Positions 31,938 through 44,100 of a DNA stretch of 64,000 nucleotides are shown here, piece after piece. This DNA comes from Dichetophora obliterata (lineage: Eukaryota; Arthropoda; Insecta; Diptera; Sciomyzidae). The position numbers and the translations under genes are program-made. Position 1 is the first letter of the stretch. The number at the start of each line of letters is the position of its first letter. Under the pieces are notes generated by a model. The model searched no databases, was not told where the DNA came from, and saw only the letters and a list, made by a program, of their open reading frames with translations. The stretch covers positions 177,107,361 to 177,171,360 of the forward strand of contig OY986436.1 in the NCBI GenBank assembly GCA_963920525.1. The letters are read 5' to 3'.

Positions 31938-32906
31938 CCCCCGTATTCATAAACCTGTTTTAGCGATAGTTATACAGTGAAAAACATTTTGTTATGCATA
32001 AACGTATATTATCATCAACGTTCTAAGAGTATTTTAACGATCGTTAAAATCATTCTGAACATCGTTCCTACTCGTTCCTCGTCGTTGTTTTGTTCAAAGG
32101 GGTTGATCCTTGCTCTATACATTTCTTGGCGCTTTGGAAAAGGATCCTCTTCTTCCACTAAAGTGCAGATAATCAAAATATTGAACATGTCCATTGCTTT
32201 TATATTTTTGTTTACTTTTCACTTCACTTTTTTTGCTTTTTTAATGCCTAACATAACTTGTCAAAATCAGCTATGGGTGTTGTTACGGTGGTCGTCATAT
32301 GATCCCTCATGACACTTTTTACTCTCTTTTTTCGTTTGATGAGCTGTGTGACGAAAGTATGCTATGCTGGTGGTCATATGATGCCTAAGCACCAGTACAC
32401 TTTTTGCTACTTTTAGTATTTTTACAACCGACGTGTTGCTAATAAGCAGGTTTCATTACTGCTTTCATACATTTTATACTAAAAGTGTACTATTTTCGTG
32501 CATAAACACAAGTATTGTGAATAAGTTCACAACGCAACACTGGTTTGATCCCATGATTTCATATTTTTGTCAAATCATTTGGTGACCGTGGTGGTGAAAA
32601 TTTACTCTCTTGCTCTCGCTCTCAAATTGTTAATATACATTGAAACAACAACAATGCATGACCATGATGAGCCTATGACCGCCACCGTAACAGGGCATTT
32701 TTTGGCGACAAAAAGTCTGTTTTTCGTCAAGTTCTTTCGTTAAGCTGTCAGCTGATGAAGTGTTGCTTACTGTTTTTAAAAAATTCCCATATTGCCTTAA
32801 ATGCTCTTAAAATACGTTTATGCATAAACAGCATTTTAAGGGATAGTTTGTGTTCTAACTAAAACAGTTTTTAACGAGTGCATAACAAATGAAATGAATA
32901 CGGCCG
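31938..32906. mobile_element. PIF/Harbinger-like MITE with a second inverted pair inside
   Basis: Outer ends CCCCCGTATTCAT and inverted CGGCCGTATTCAT lie next to TAA on both sides (31,935-31,937; 32,907-32,909). The arms share GTTTTAG and TTATGCATAAACG blocks. Inside, TGTTACGGTGGTCGTCAT (32,279 onward) is inverted as ATGACCGCCACCGTAACA ending at 32,692, which looks like a nested element of about 410 bp. No protein-coding content; the 111-residue plus frame crosses repeat sequence. Confidence 0.65.
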
Positions 32907-33769
32907 TAAGAATTTAAAATAATATCATAAAAAAAAAATTAAGATTTGTACAGTTATAGATGTCAATAATAACATTAAAAACTGAAATTATTGTAATCTA
33001 TTTTGTTATAAATAAAAATTCCTAAAATCAACCTTGAAAATGCGGCTAGAGCACTGTATTTTTCTTTAATTTATTTATGAACCTTATTGGTAAAAATAAA
33101 CTTATTTTGTTCGGAAATAGCTTTCTGACGGCTTATTAAATGTGATTTTTTTTTAATCTGCAGCTAATGTATGGAGCAACATTAGTGAAAAATATGTTAT
33201 AAATATCTGGTCCCCGCTAAAATAAAAGAGATTGATATGAAAAACCAAAACACTCGCAGTCGTTTTTACTGAAGAAGGCCAGATTTTCCATTCGAAGGAC
33301 ACCCCCACAAGTGAGTATAAATAAAAACCTCTACGCCTGAATGCACCTAAGGGTGACGGCGAAAGAGGTATTTTTTTTGAGTAGTTGCCAGTGGCGCTCT
33401 TAAGCGCCGGCAAACAAATCGTAGGTAGGACATCACTCGGCGACTGTAGGACCAACGCGTATCCTCTCAGAGGGGATACAACAGAAAGTCCTATGAAAAT
33501 TCTAGATTATTTATATATTGCGAACCCAAACTCGATCGTGTATTAGAAGTGTCGAAAATTATGTTATGTTAACGAAAAAATGTTAGATGTTGAAAAACTT
33601 TTTGATAAAGTAAACTTCATAATTTTTTTTTTGTTATAAGAACTGCGCACGAAAAATTTATCCATCATGAAAATTGAGATATCTGCCGAAACATTGTTTC
33701 GATTTTAATAAAAAGCATTATTTAACAGGTATTTTAGAACAATTTTTTACTGTATAGTTAGAACATTTT

Positions 33770-34560
33770 ATTACGCTCATTGAACATTTTTTTAAGTTTT
33801 TGTGGTACCCCTTCCATCATAGATTTTATGAAATTGTGATACCTTACGACTTTTTCTTGAAATCTTGGACATCACTGGCTACTTTATTTGTAGTCTTGAT
33901 TTCCCATTTGCATAAATAACAATACCTCGCAATTGATCTGAGCTCCGGGAAATTGGGTGCATTTGCCTCGCGAGGCAACAAACGCCGGCTGTTCTTCTCA
34001 AAGCACTCTAAGACCAATTTGCTGTAATGGCAGGTCTGATCAAAAGAACGTGAAGATTTTGTGTTGATTCATTCTCTTCTGCAAGTATTCTTTTAAGCAC
34101 AAATCGGTGTTAATTATAGACTGAGAAACAAAAGACTGGCTTCTTTTTCCACAACTGCAGATAGCTTACCAAACAAAAAAATTTCTTGGAAATTTTGACT
34201 GCTTCTTGAACTTAAATTTATTGTCTATATTTTCTTGAGTATTTGCAGTGTAGAATTCCTAACCCGGGAGTTGCGAAAAGTCCGCTATCACTTAAGTTTC
34301 ATTATCCATGACGTAGCAGGAAAATTATTCGAAGATATGTTTTTGTTTATATTTCGGCACGTTGCTTAGCCTCTTTGTTCTTCTTGGCATTCCTGTCTGG
34401 AACTTTTTGCACCTTCAAAGTTTTCAACCCAGCTTCTTTTTTGACTTTGCGTACATAATTCTCGAAGCAATTTATTTTTTGGGCCACTTTTCTTGTTGAA
34501 AAATATGGTTTCTTTTCAAACAAAGCGCCATATTTTTAAAAGAACAAAGAACCAAGGTAT
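33770..34560 (-). pseudogene. Decayed Tc1/mariner-superfamily transposase
   Basis: Minus-strand reading from 34,560 gives YGALFEKKPYFSTRKVAQKI, then NCFENYVRKVKKEAGLKTLK and VQKVPDRNAKKNKEAKQRAE, the N-terminal helix-turn-helix and linker of a transposase family in the IS630/Tc1/mariner superfamily. Further down, with stops and frame changes, come INTDLCLKEYLQKR and, near 33,810, SMMEGVPQKLKKMF, a typical C-terminal block. The catalytic region is too degraded to read. Terminal repeats not found. An old insertion. Confidence 0.6.
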
Positions 34561-34851
34561 GTGCCTTATACAAACAAGGTTTGGTTTTTGACCTGAAAGG
34601 AAAGGGATAGATTATTTAGAGGAATTAATTGGAAACCATACGTGAATTATTAATTAAGTGAAAAAACCGTGAAAGACAATTTGCTTTTATCCGAGGCTAG
34701 TGTTATACCTTAACCTCGACAAGCATTTTCAGCCCTTAGTTGTTCCTGTCCTCTAACTCCACATTTTCCACAATTTATTTGTGAATATTTAGTTTTTCCG
34801 TAATTCTTAAATGCAGGAAATAACAAAGAAAGTGGAAAATAACCAAGCCCG

Positions 34852-34925
34852 ATCCCGGAATCGAATCAGGGACCTCTGGGTTGATAGTATAGCGCACTCT
34901 ACACTAGACTACAAAGGCCAACAAT
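34852..34925 (-). repeat. tRNA-derived SINE-like sequence, copy 2
   Basis: Minus strand: A-box region TAGTCTAGTGTAGAGTGCG and B box GATTCGATTCC. Spacing and the leading GGCC-TTGTAGTCTAG resemble the copy at 1,034-1,113. Confidence 0.55.
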
Positions 34926-35359
34926 TTTGCTGTTTCCTGATTGCTAAGCACATTTTTCTGAAAGAACCTGTCGCATGAGTACAGTTCAAGTCTTTTTCAA
35001 ATTTTTTTAGTAACTCTAGAAACTATAAGTCCAATTAGGATAGTCTTGAAAAACTGTAATAATTTTTTTTTTCGTTCTTCGATCTCGCTTGCCATTACTA
35101 AAATAACTTAAAAATAAAAAAAAAAAATAAACTTAAAGTACGTTTAAATTTTTGAATTTGAATTATTTTTGAAAAAGTTACCGAGAAACATGTTGTGGAA
35201 ATTTTTTTCGTTCGCAGTCCTTAATCTTATATATTAATAGGCAAACATCAAAGGTTGTCGTACACTTTTTCGATATTAATTTTAGAATAAGGGCAATGAA
35301 ACTAATATCATTCGAAAGGTACTGCGCCCTTTATGTGCAGAATCATTTTAGATTTTAAA

Positions 35360-36400
35360 TTTATGACCTCTGACCCGAAATATTAACGTTGGAAATTTGT
35401 ATTATTTTTAATAAGGAGTCTCACAGCTAGGAAGAGGTGGAATGGTGAATGAGGTATCAAATGAAAGATCTGGCTGCACAGTATGATTACATTTTAGATC
35501 GGTGACATTTGACCTGAAATATGAGCGTAAGAAGAGCATTTATTGAATAAAAGCTAAGCTGTAACAGATGGAAGAATAAGAGGAAATTTTCGACATTGAT
35601 AAGGTGTGCAAAAATTATTTGCAATATTTTGCGCCATCTCTTACGGATACCCTACAATAAGGATTCACATTATATAACAAGTGTGAATATATATTGTTAT
35701 GGTGAAATTTCTAACAAATAGTAAATTTTAAAAAATGTCTGTTATTTTGACATATAATAATAATAAAACAATAGATGTTTTCAGTACAATGTATTTTTGT
35801 ATGAAAAGTCGATGGTTCAGAAATATAACGGTATACAAAAGCTTTTTTGGTAATATATTTCACGGATAGCATGTAAAAAAATTCCCGTTATGATGACATC
35901 AAAATTATTCAGATGTCTCAAAGAATGTAGATTTTCTCAGTACAATGTATTTTCTTGAAGCAAGGTCATCGCCTCAGAATGAGAAAAAAACTATTGAAAT
36001 TTCAAGTTTTGATTTTGCAAGCAAATATCTCAGCCATTTTGCAATCCTTTTTCATAAAATTTTCTTTGTCTACAAGATCAGTTATATGACTTTAAAGAAA
36101 TAAGAAAAATGTACCGTTATCTCACAAATTCAATGGTTTATATTGTTTTAAATTAACATCTAAAATATTCAGTTTTTGCTCAAAAAAATAGGCCATATGT
36201 TTTTTTGCTGTAATTTTTTTTTCTTTAATAAATTTTCTTTTTTCACACTCTTTCATATGACATACCATTTATTTGAAGAAATTGCTTCATTTTGACACAT
36301 AATTCAATAAACAGTTTCTATCATCGAAAATCGAAAAATGATTTTTTTGATGAAAATTAAATTTTTCAAAATGTAGTTTTTATATAACGGCTTGCCATAA
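35360..36400. repeat. AT-rich repeat block, left copy
   Basis: Holds blocks also present at 39,270-40,140 in the same order: GACCTGAAATAT, GGAAATTTTCGACATT, CATCTCTTACGGAT, AATATATATTGTTATGGTGAA, CGGTATACAAAAGCTTTTTT, TTTCACGGATAG, TTCTCAGTACAATGTATTTT, CATCGCCTCAGAATGAGAAA, TTTCATATGACATACCATTT and CAGTTTCTATCATCGAAAAT. Internally GACC-GAAATATTARCGT occurs twice about 140 bases apart. No coding content. It may be an old unclassified element or a satellite-like repeat. Confidence 0.65.
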
Positions 36401-36424
36401 TCCGCATCAAGGTTAGATTTTTCA

Positions 36425-39078
36425 ATATAAGCCTAATATGTGCGCACGCTCCGACAGAAGACAAGGACGATGAGATCAAGGAAATTTTCTACGAGCGCTT
36501 TGAAAATGCTTACGAGCGCTGCCCCCGTCACGACGTAAAAATCGTGCTTGGTGACTTCAACGCTAAGGTGGGCAAGGAAAATATTTTTGGTCCAACAGTC
36601 GGAAAGTTCAGCCTCCACGACAACACCTCCGATAACGGAATGAGGCTGATTGACTTCGCCGCAGCACGAAACATGGTCGTAAGTAGCACTAGATTCAAGC
36701 ATCTCAATATTCATAAAGCCACCTGGATGTCCCCTGATCAAAAAACAAAAAATCAAATTAATCACGTTTTGATCGACGGAAGGCACTCTTCCAGTGTATT
36801 GGATGTACGCACGATCCGTGGTGCAAACATTGACTCGGATCACTATCTTGTTGCAGCCAAGATCCGTACACGTCTATGCGCAGCTAAGAATACACGCAAC
36901 CCTACACAGAGAAAGCTAGACGTCGATAAGCTGCAATCAAAACAGACAGCCGATGCTTTCGCCACTCGACTCTCACTCCTGCTTCAAAGCACTCCTCCAA
37001 TCGATGATATATGCGCGCAGTGGACTCACATTTCCAACTCCATGCGTGCGGCTGCTGAAGAGGTGATTGGCTACCAACGCCCTAGCCGAAACCAGTGGTA
37101 CGACCAGGAGTGTCGCGACGCCACTGCAGAGAAAGACGCCGCCTACAAAGCCACCCTGCAGTCGGTTGTAACGCGCGCTGCTAAGGAGCGATACAAAGAA
37201 AAGAGGAGGGAAGAGAGACATATTTTCAGGCGGAAAAAAAGAGAGGCAGAAAAGCGCGAGCAGGAGAAGATTGAGATGTATGGTGACAGGAATGAGGCCC
37301 GAAAATTTTTCGAAAAAATAAGACGCCTTGCCGATGGTTTTAAAACCGGGGCCTCTTCCTGCAAGGATGAAAACGGGAATCTAGTGACAGATGTCCAGAG
37401 TACACTGACGTTATGGAGGGAACACTTCTCTAAACTTCTAAATGGCGACGCTGACAACAATCCCGCCAATAGAGATGATATTCCGGAAACCCCAATTGCG
37501 GATGACAGCGTCGAGGTTCCGCTGCCCGACTATGATGAAGTTCTGACAGCTATAGCTCGGCTTAAAAATAACAAAGCCGCGGGAGCTGATGGCTTACCTG
37601 CTGAGCTGTTTAAGAACGGAGGCGAAGCTCTACTTAAATGCATTCACGAGCTTCTATGCAGAATATGGTCGGAAGAATGCATTCCGAACGATTGGAATCT
37701 CAGTGTGCTCTGCCCAATCCACAAGAAAGGCGATCCCACTATCTGTGCCAATTACCGTGGGATAAGCCTTCTTAATATCGCATATAAGGTCCTGTCGAGC
37801 GTTTTATGTGAAAGATTGAAGCCCATTGTAAACGAACTGATCGGACCTTATCAGTGTGGCTTCAGACCTGGAAAGTCCACCATCGACCAGATTTTCACGC
37901 TATGACAAATCTTGGAGAAGACTCAAGAAAAACAAGTCGACACCCACCATCTTTTTGTCGACTACAAAGCCGCCTTCGACAGCCCAATAAGGAAGCACCT
38001 GTACTCCACCATGTCTGAATTTGGTATTCCTGCAAAACTAATACGACTTTGCAGGATGACACTGAGCAACACCAGCAGCGCAGTTAAAATCGGGAAGGAC
38101 CTCTCCCCACCATTTATTACCAAACGAGGTTTCAGACAAGGTGATTCCTTATCGTGCGACTTTTTCAACCTAATGATGGAAAAGATCATCCGAGCTGCTG
38201 ATCTGAGACGTAGTGGCACAATATTCTACAAGAGTGTTATGCTGCTTGCGTATGCTGATGACATCGATATCATTGGCCATAATACGCGCGAAGTCAGTGC
38301 AGCATTTTCCAGATTAGAAAGAGAGTCAAGTCGAATGGGTCTGGCAGTGAATGCAGACAAGACGAAATACTTAGTGTCAACAAACAAACAGTCCCAGCGT
38401 CTTGGAACCCGAGTTACCGTTGACAATACCTCCTTCGAGGTTGTGAAGAACTTCGTTTATCTGGGATCCAGCATTAATTCTACCAACGACATCAGCATTG
38501 AGATCAAACGAAGAATAACTCTTGCCAACAGGTGTTACTTTGGGCTCAGTAGGCAATTGAGAAGCAGAGCCCTCTCTCGACGAACGAAAATCACGCTCTA
38601 TAAATCGCTCATCATGCCCGTCCTACTTTACGCATCACAAACCTGGACGCTGAGCAGTTTAGATGAAAAGACTTTAGGAGCATTCGAGAGAAAGATTCTT
38701 CGTAAGATCTACGGACCAATCTGCGTCAATGGCGAGTACCGAATACGGTGGAATGATGAACTGTATGAGCTGTACGCTGACATCGACATAGTCAAGCGCA
38801 TTAAAATCGAGCGGCTTCGCTGGCTTGGTCATGTTCAGCGCATGAAAGACGATGCTCCAGTGAAGAAAACATTCGATTCGGTACCCAGCGGCGGTCAACG
38901 CAGAAGAGGACGACCGCATCTTCGTTGGAAAGACCAAGTAGAGGACAACCTGACGAAGCTTGGAATTTCCAACTGGCGCCAGCAAGCGAAAGACAGAAAT
39001 GGCTGGCGCAAATTCTTAGATGAGGCCAAGACCGACATACGGTTGTAGCGCCAATTAAGTAAGTAAGTAAGTAAGTTT
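36425..39078 (+). pseudogene. RTE-type LINE, nearly complete, one stop codon
   Basis: The open frame begins upstream of 36,460 (CAHAPTEDKDDEIKEIFYE), lacking the first part of the endonuclease domain. Endonuclease motifs LGDFNAKVGKE (36,547), FIKATWMSP-like HKATWMSPDQ (36,714) and SDHYLV (36,838) follow. A basic linker leads to reverse transcriptase: NNKAAGADGLPAELFK (37,570), YRGISLL, GPYQCGFRPGKSTIDQIF, motif A FVDYKAAFDSP, RQGDSLSCDFFN and the catalytic YADD at 38,251-38,262. The C-terminus has CVNGEYRIRWNDELYELYAD and ends KTDIRL at 39,048, then an AAGT simple-repeat tail. A single TGA at 37,903-37,905 splits the frame where the related copy at 41.6-43.6 kb has an arginine codon. The only defects seen are 5-prime truncation and this stop. 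Confidence 0.85.
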
Positions 39079-39269
39079 TTATATTTTTTACAAAGTTCTG
39101 CAGCTCGAAAAATAATTTCTGTAAGCAAAAAATTTTCAAATATTTCAAAACACTTTATAGTTATATACACCAATCTGTGTTTTAAGCCATTTCGGTATTT
39201 ATATATTTTATAAACCGATTTTGATAATTTTTTTAAGGATATTAGAGTAGTGAGAAGGAGTTCACTGAA

Positions 39270-40140
39270 TATTTTTATGACCTTTGACCTGAAATATTAG
39301 CGTTTAAAGAATACTTTTTAAGTAAAACCTAAACTATAAAAAATGGAAGAACATGGTGTAAGAGGAAATTTTCGACATTAACACAATGTACAAAAAACAT
39401 TTTTCGCTATCTCTTACGAATGCCCTACAATTAGCATTTTTGTATGTAACATGTGTAAATATATATTTTGATGGTGAAATTTCTTACAAATTGTAAATCT
39501 TAAACAATTTGTACATCAAACTTTTGACGTTATCTCGAAGACTGTAGCTTTTCTCAGTACAACGTATTTTTTTTTTGTGAACTGCCGGTGGTGGTTGCGA
39601 AAAATAACGGTATACAAAAGCTTTTTTTGATAATATTTTTCACGGATAGTATGTTCAAAAAAATTCACGTTATTATGGCATCAACTTTTTTGTGATATCT
39701 CGAAAACTGTTGATCTTCTCAGTACAACGCATTTCCTTGAAGAAAGGTGTCATCGCCTCAGAATGAGAAAAAACGATAAAAAATATTAAGCTCTGAATTT
39801 GCAAACAAATATCTCAGTAATTTTCTAATGAATTTACTTTGTATGAAAGTTAACTTAAATGACGTTGGAGAAATAAAAAAAAATTTCTGTTATTTTACCA
39901 ATTCAATGTCCTATATTGTTTTCAAAAAATCTCTAAAAAATTACATTTTATCTCAAAAAATAGGCCAAAAGTTGTTTTTGTTGTTAATATTTTTTGTTTA
40001 AATTTTCCTTTTCCACACTCTTTCATATGACGTATCATTTAGTTGCAAAAATTGTTTAATTTTGATACATAATTAAATAAACAGTTTCTTTCATCGAAAA
40101 TCTTGAAAATTAATTTTTTCCAAATGTTGCTTTGGACAGT
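39270..40140. repeat. AT-rich repeat block, right copy
   Basis: Direct-orientation relative of 35,360-36,400, diverged by substitutions and small indels. It shows internal repetition: ATCTCGAAGACTGTAGCTTT.. and ATCTCGAAAACTGTTGATCT.., each followed by TCTCAGTACAACG. The RTE lies between the two copies. Confidence 0.65.
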
Positions 40141-40351
40141 GATTCAGTCAAAGTAGCAGAAGTCCTTAAATTATTGCTTTTTAAATCAATCACTGTTTCC
40201 ATAATTTCAAAACATACTTCTGCTTACGCTTGTGCTTGAGAAAAATCAAACAGCAACAGTCAAAGCAAAAGCAAAAATAAAATAACTGATAGACTGCGAT
40301 GCCAGTCTAAAAAATTCCAAAATATTCCAATCTGTACAAAATAGCACAATG

Positions 40352-40485
40352 GGCCTTACCAACAGCCATTTTAATGCCTGCTCTAAACTCAGTTCAAGCT
40401 TTTTGACAACAAATTCTATAGAAATATTGTCAGAAAAGCTCACACTAAATTAAAAGTAGGTATAAAATCGACTATTGGTAAGACC
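40352..40485. mobile_element. 134-bp MITE with 5-bp target duplication
   Basis: Ends GGCCTTACCAACAGCCATTT and inverted GGTCTTACCAATAGTCGATT. CAATG is duplicated on each side (40,347-40,351; 40,486-40,490). The interior is a near-hairpin. The flank CACAATGG recalls Transib termini, which also make 5-bp duplications, but that is not enough to assign it. Confidence 0.65.
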
Positions 40486-40490
40486 CAATG

Positions 40491-41190
40491 CGTTAAACAC
40501 ATAATAACTCTTTAGAAATACTGAAACGTAATACTAAATAAAAAAATCTTTTACTTAAATAAAAATCTTTTTTAACTAGCTGTACAAAATATAAAATATA
40601 AAAAATATAAACCTCTCTTGCACTCACTGTAAAACTATAACAAAATACTTAAAAAACTTAACTTAAAAAGATAAAAATTTGACCCTAAAAAATTAAAAAA
40701 AAACTTCCTTAACTCCATCGGTTCCTCGAGAAATACATCTAATCGGTCCCATTGTATGCGCATACACATATATTTTTAATTGTAAAAAAGCTAAAAGAAA
40801 TTAACAACCATTTGTGTTTTGTGATTTTTTTATGTTTATTACATTGTTTACTATCATATTAATACATTTGAACTTCATAAAGGTAGATTTAGAAAGAAAT
40901 TAATTAGAATATTGCATATATTAGAAAAAAAAATTGAATTTTTAATTTTTGTCAATTATTTGTACATTTTTCTCATAAATTAAAACGAAAAACAGATCAC
41001 TAAACGTAAAAAACAACCTCAAAGTAATGATGCTTCCAGTTTTATTCAAAGAATTCGGCAGATTCGCCATTTACCAAGTACATCAAAACGGGATCAACTA
41101 GGCTACGGGCCTGCATGAAGTCTAACTTTGCATTGATATTGATGTTATTATTTGATAAAAACGCTGCTGTAGCATGATGAAATTTTCAAA
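40491..41190. other. AT-rich non-coding stretch
   Basis: No gene or element end recognised. Confidence 0.4.
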
Positions 41191-44100
41191 TCTATGTATA
41201 TAAAATGGAATGTGTGTTTGTTTATTTGTTTGTTTGTACCTTATAGGACACCAAACCTCTGTACCGATCTTCCTGAAATTTTCACAGCATTTAACTGGGA
41301 CTCTGGCATGATTAATAGGATACTTTTTTCCGACCACGCCCACTTTTACGCCCACTTTTTTATAATTATGTAATTGCTCCCATATAGTTTTTAACAGATT
41401 TACTTCAAATTGTATACACATTATACTCCAGGCGAGGTAAAAATAAACATTTCTTACGCAACGCCCCCTTTCACGCCCCTTTTCACGCCAAAATTTAAGT
41501 TTTAAACCTTTTGTTCTCTGTACAAATTTATTCCTTCCAACGGATTATTTTTTATTTGGTAGTATATTGCTCTTAATACTGTTAACGTTGCCATATTACT
41601 ATGAACCACGCCCACTTCACTTACTTACTTACTTAGGTGGCCATAGCAACCCGTCGTCGGGTTTCGGCCGATCTCATCAGCTCTCGCCAGGCGCCTCTGC
41701 TTCGCGCGCGCCTTCTCCAATTGGTTTCGCCAAGCGCGGTTAGGGCTTCCTCGACCTGGTCAATCCATCGGAGGCATGGTCTCCCTCTTCGTCGTCGGCC
41801 TTCGGCCTTCGCCTCGAACACCTTTTTCGCTGGAGCATCGTCATTCATACGATGGACATGACCTAGCCAGCGTAATCGCTGGATTGCGATACGCTGAACT
41901 ACTTCAATGTCGTCGTATAGCTCATACAGCTCGTGGTTCATTCGTATGCGATAGTCGTCGCCAACTCGAATAGGACCGAAGATTTTGCGAAGAACTTTTC
42001 TCTCAAACACCCCAAGAGCGGCTGCGTCTGCTTGCGAGACAACCCATGCCTCAGCGCCATAAAGAAGCACAGGTATAATGAGCGTCTTGTAGAGTGTCAG
42101 TTTTGTCGATCGAGAGAGGGCTCTGCAACGTAATTGCTTACTAAGCCCGTAGTAGCACCTATTAGCAATTGTTATTCTTCGCTTTATCTCCAGGCTGACA
42201 TCATTATTGCTGTTAATGGCGGTGCCAAGGTAGGTAAATTCCTTGACCACTTCAAAGTTATAGTTGCCTGTTGAAACGTGAGAGCCTAGCCGCCCCGCTC
42301 CCCTGCCAGCAGGCAGCATATACTTCGTTTTACCCTCGTTTACCGTCAAACCCACCTTGGCTGATTCTTTTTCGATAGCGGTGAAAGCAGCAGTGACATC
42401 TCTCTTGGTTCTACCGATGATATCAATATCATCAGCATACGCAAGGAGCTGAACACCTTTGTAAAAAATGGTGCCATTGCGATGCACACCGGCCTTTCGT
42501 AGGATCCCTTCCATGATGATGTTGAAGAGATCGCAAGATAGCGGGTCGCCTTGTCTGAAACCTCGTTCAGTATGGAAGGTTTCGGAGAGGTCATTTCCTA
42601 CCTTGACGGAGCTGCAAGTATTGCTCAACGTCATCCTGCAGAGTCTTATCAACTTTGCAGGTATACCGAACTCAGACATTGTTGCGTATAGGCAATCCCG
42701 CCTCGGGCTATCGAACGCAGCTTTATAATCGACAAAGAGATGATGCGTGTCGATTTGCTTTTCGTGGGTTTTCTCCAGGATTTGGCGCAGTGTAAAAATC
42801 TGGTCTATGGTGGATTTACCAGGTCGAAAGCCACACTGATAAGGTCCAATCAGTGTTTTTGTATACGGCTTAAGTCTTTCACATAGTACGCTCGAGAGGA
42901 CCTTATATGCGATGGAAATAAGACTGATACCTCGGTAGTTGGCGCAAATTGTCGGGTCTCCTTTCTTAAGTAAGGGACAAAGCACGCTGAGATTCCAATC
43001 GTCGGGCATGCATTCCGCTAGCCATATTTTGCTGATGAGTTGATGCATGCACCCTATCAACTCATCGCCGCCGGCTTTAAACAGTTCAGCTGGCAGGCCG
43101 TCAGCACCCGCTGCTTTGTTGTTTTTGAGCCGCTGGATAGCAACTCGAACCTCGTCATGGCTAGGTGGTAGAACTTCTACTTCGTCATCGTCGATTGGTT
43201 GTGGCGAACTGCATTCTCCATGGGCGGAGTTGGTGGGATCATCGCCCGTAAGCAGATTGGAAAAATGCTGTCTCCACAATCTCAGTGCGCACTGCGTATC
43301 TGTAACCAGATTTCCATTCCCATCTCTACAAGTGGATGCTCCGGGCTTGAAACCTTGGGTTAGACGCTTAACCTGTTGGTAAAATTTTCGTGCATCCTTC
43401 TTGCCTTTGTACACCTCAATTTCTTCACGCTCACGCTTTTCTTGCTCCCTTTTTTTGCGTCTGAAAAGGCGTCTCTCTTCCTTCCTCTTTTCACGATATT
43501 TTTCTCGCACGGTTCGCGTTGTAGCTGACTGCAGCGTCTTTCTGTATGCGCCCACTTCACCGCCCCTTTTTTAATTCAGATACTTACTTATACCACTAAC
43601 AATGTTTGCTATACAAAATACTTTTTTTGTAATATGTATTTACCTAAAGTTTTATACACTTTTTATCTATAGGTAAGGTAGCCATAGATTTTTCTATTAC
43701 CAAATCTCCCTTTTTCGCCCCATTTTACTTTAATTATAATTAATCTGCTTTCAATCTATATATATAAAAATGAATGTCGGTCTGTCTGTTAGTTTGTTTG
43801 TGCTTTATAGGAGGCCAAACCCTTTGACCGATCTTCCTGAAACTTTCACAGCATGTTACTATGACTCTGGAAGGAATAATAGGCTATACGAAGTTTTTAT
43901 TGGACAACGGGGCGTGGCACCGCCCATATTACCCAAAAATTTAAATCGCCATATTTTGGACATTTTTTAACCTACGTCGATGATATTTGGCACATATGGT
44001 ATTGGCATAATTGGGAATACGTACCAGGAAAAAAGTGGGTGGTACCACGCCCCTTTTTAGGAAAAAAACTGTCTGCAAAACAGCTGATTTTGTAATATGT

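Noticed and set aside
36433..36843. 136-residue minus-strand frame
   Set aside because: Antisense by-product of the RTE endonuclease frame.
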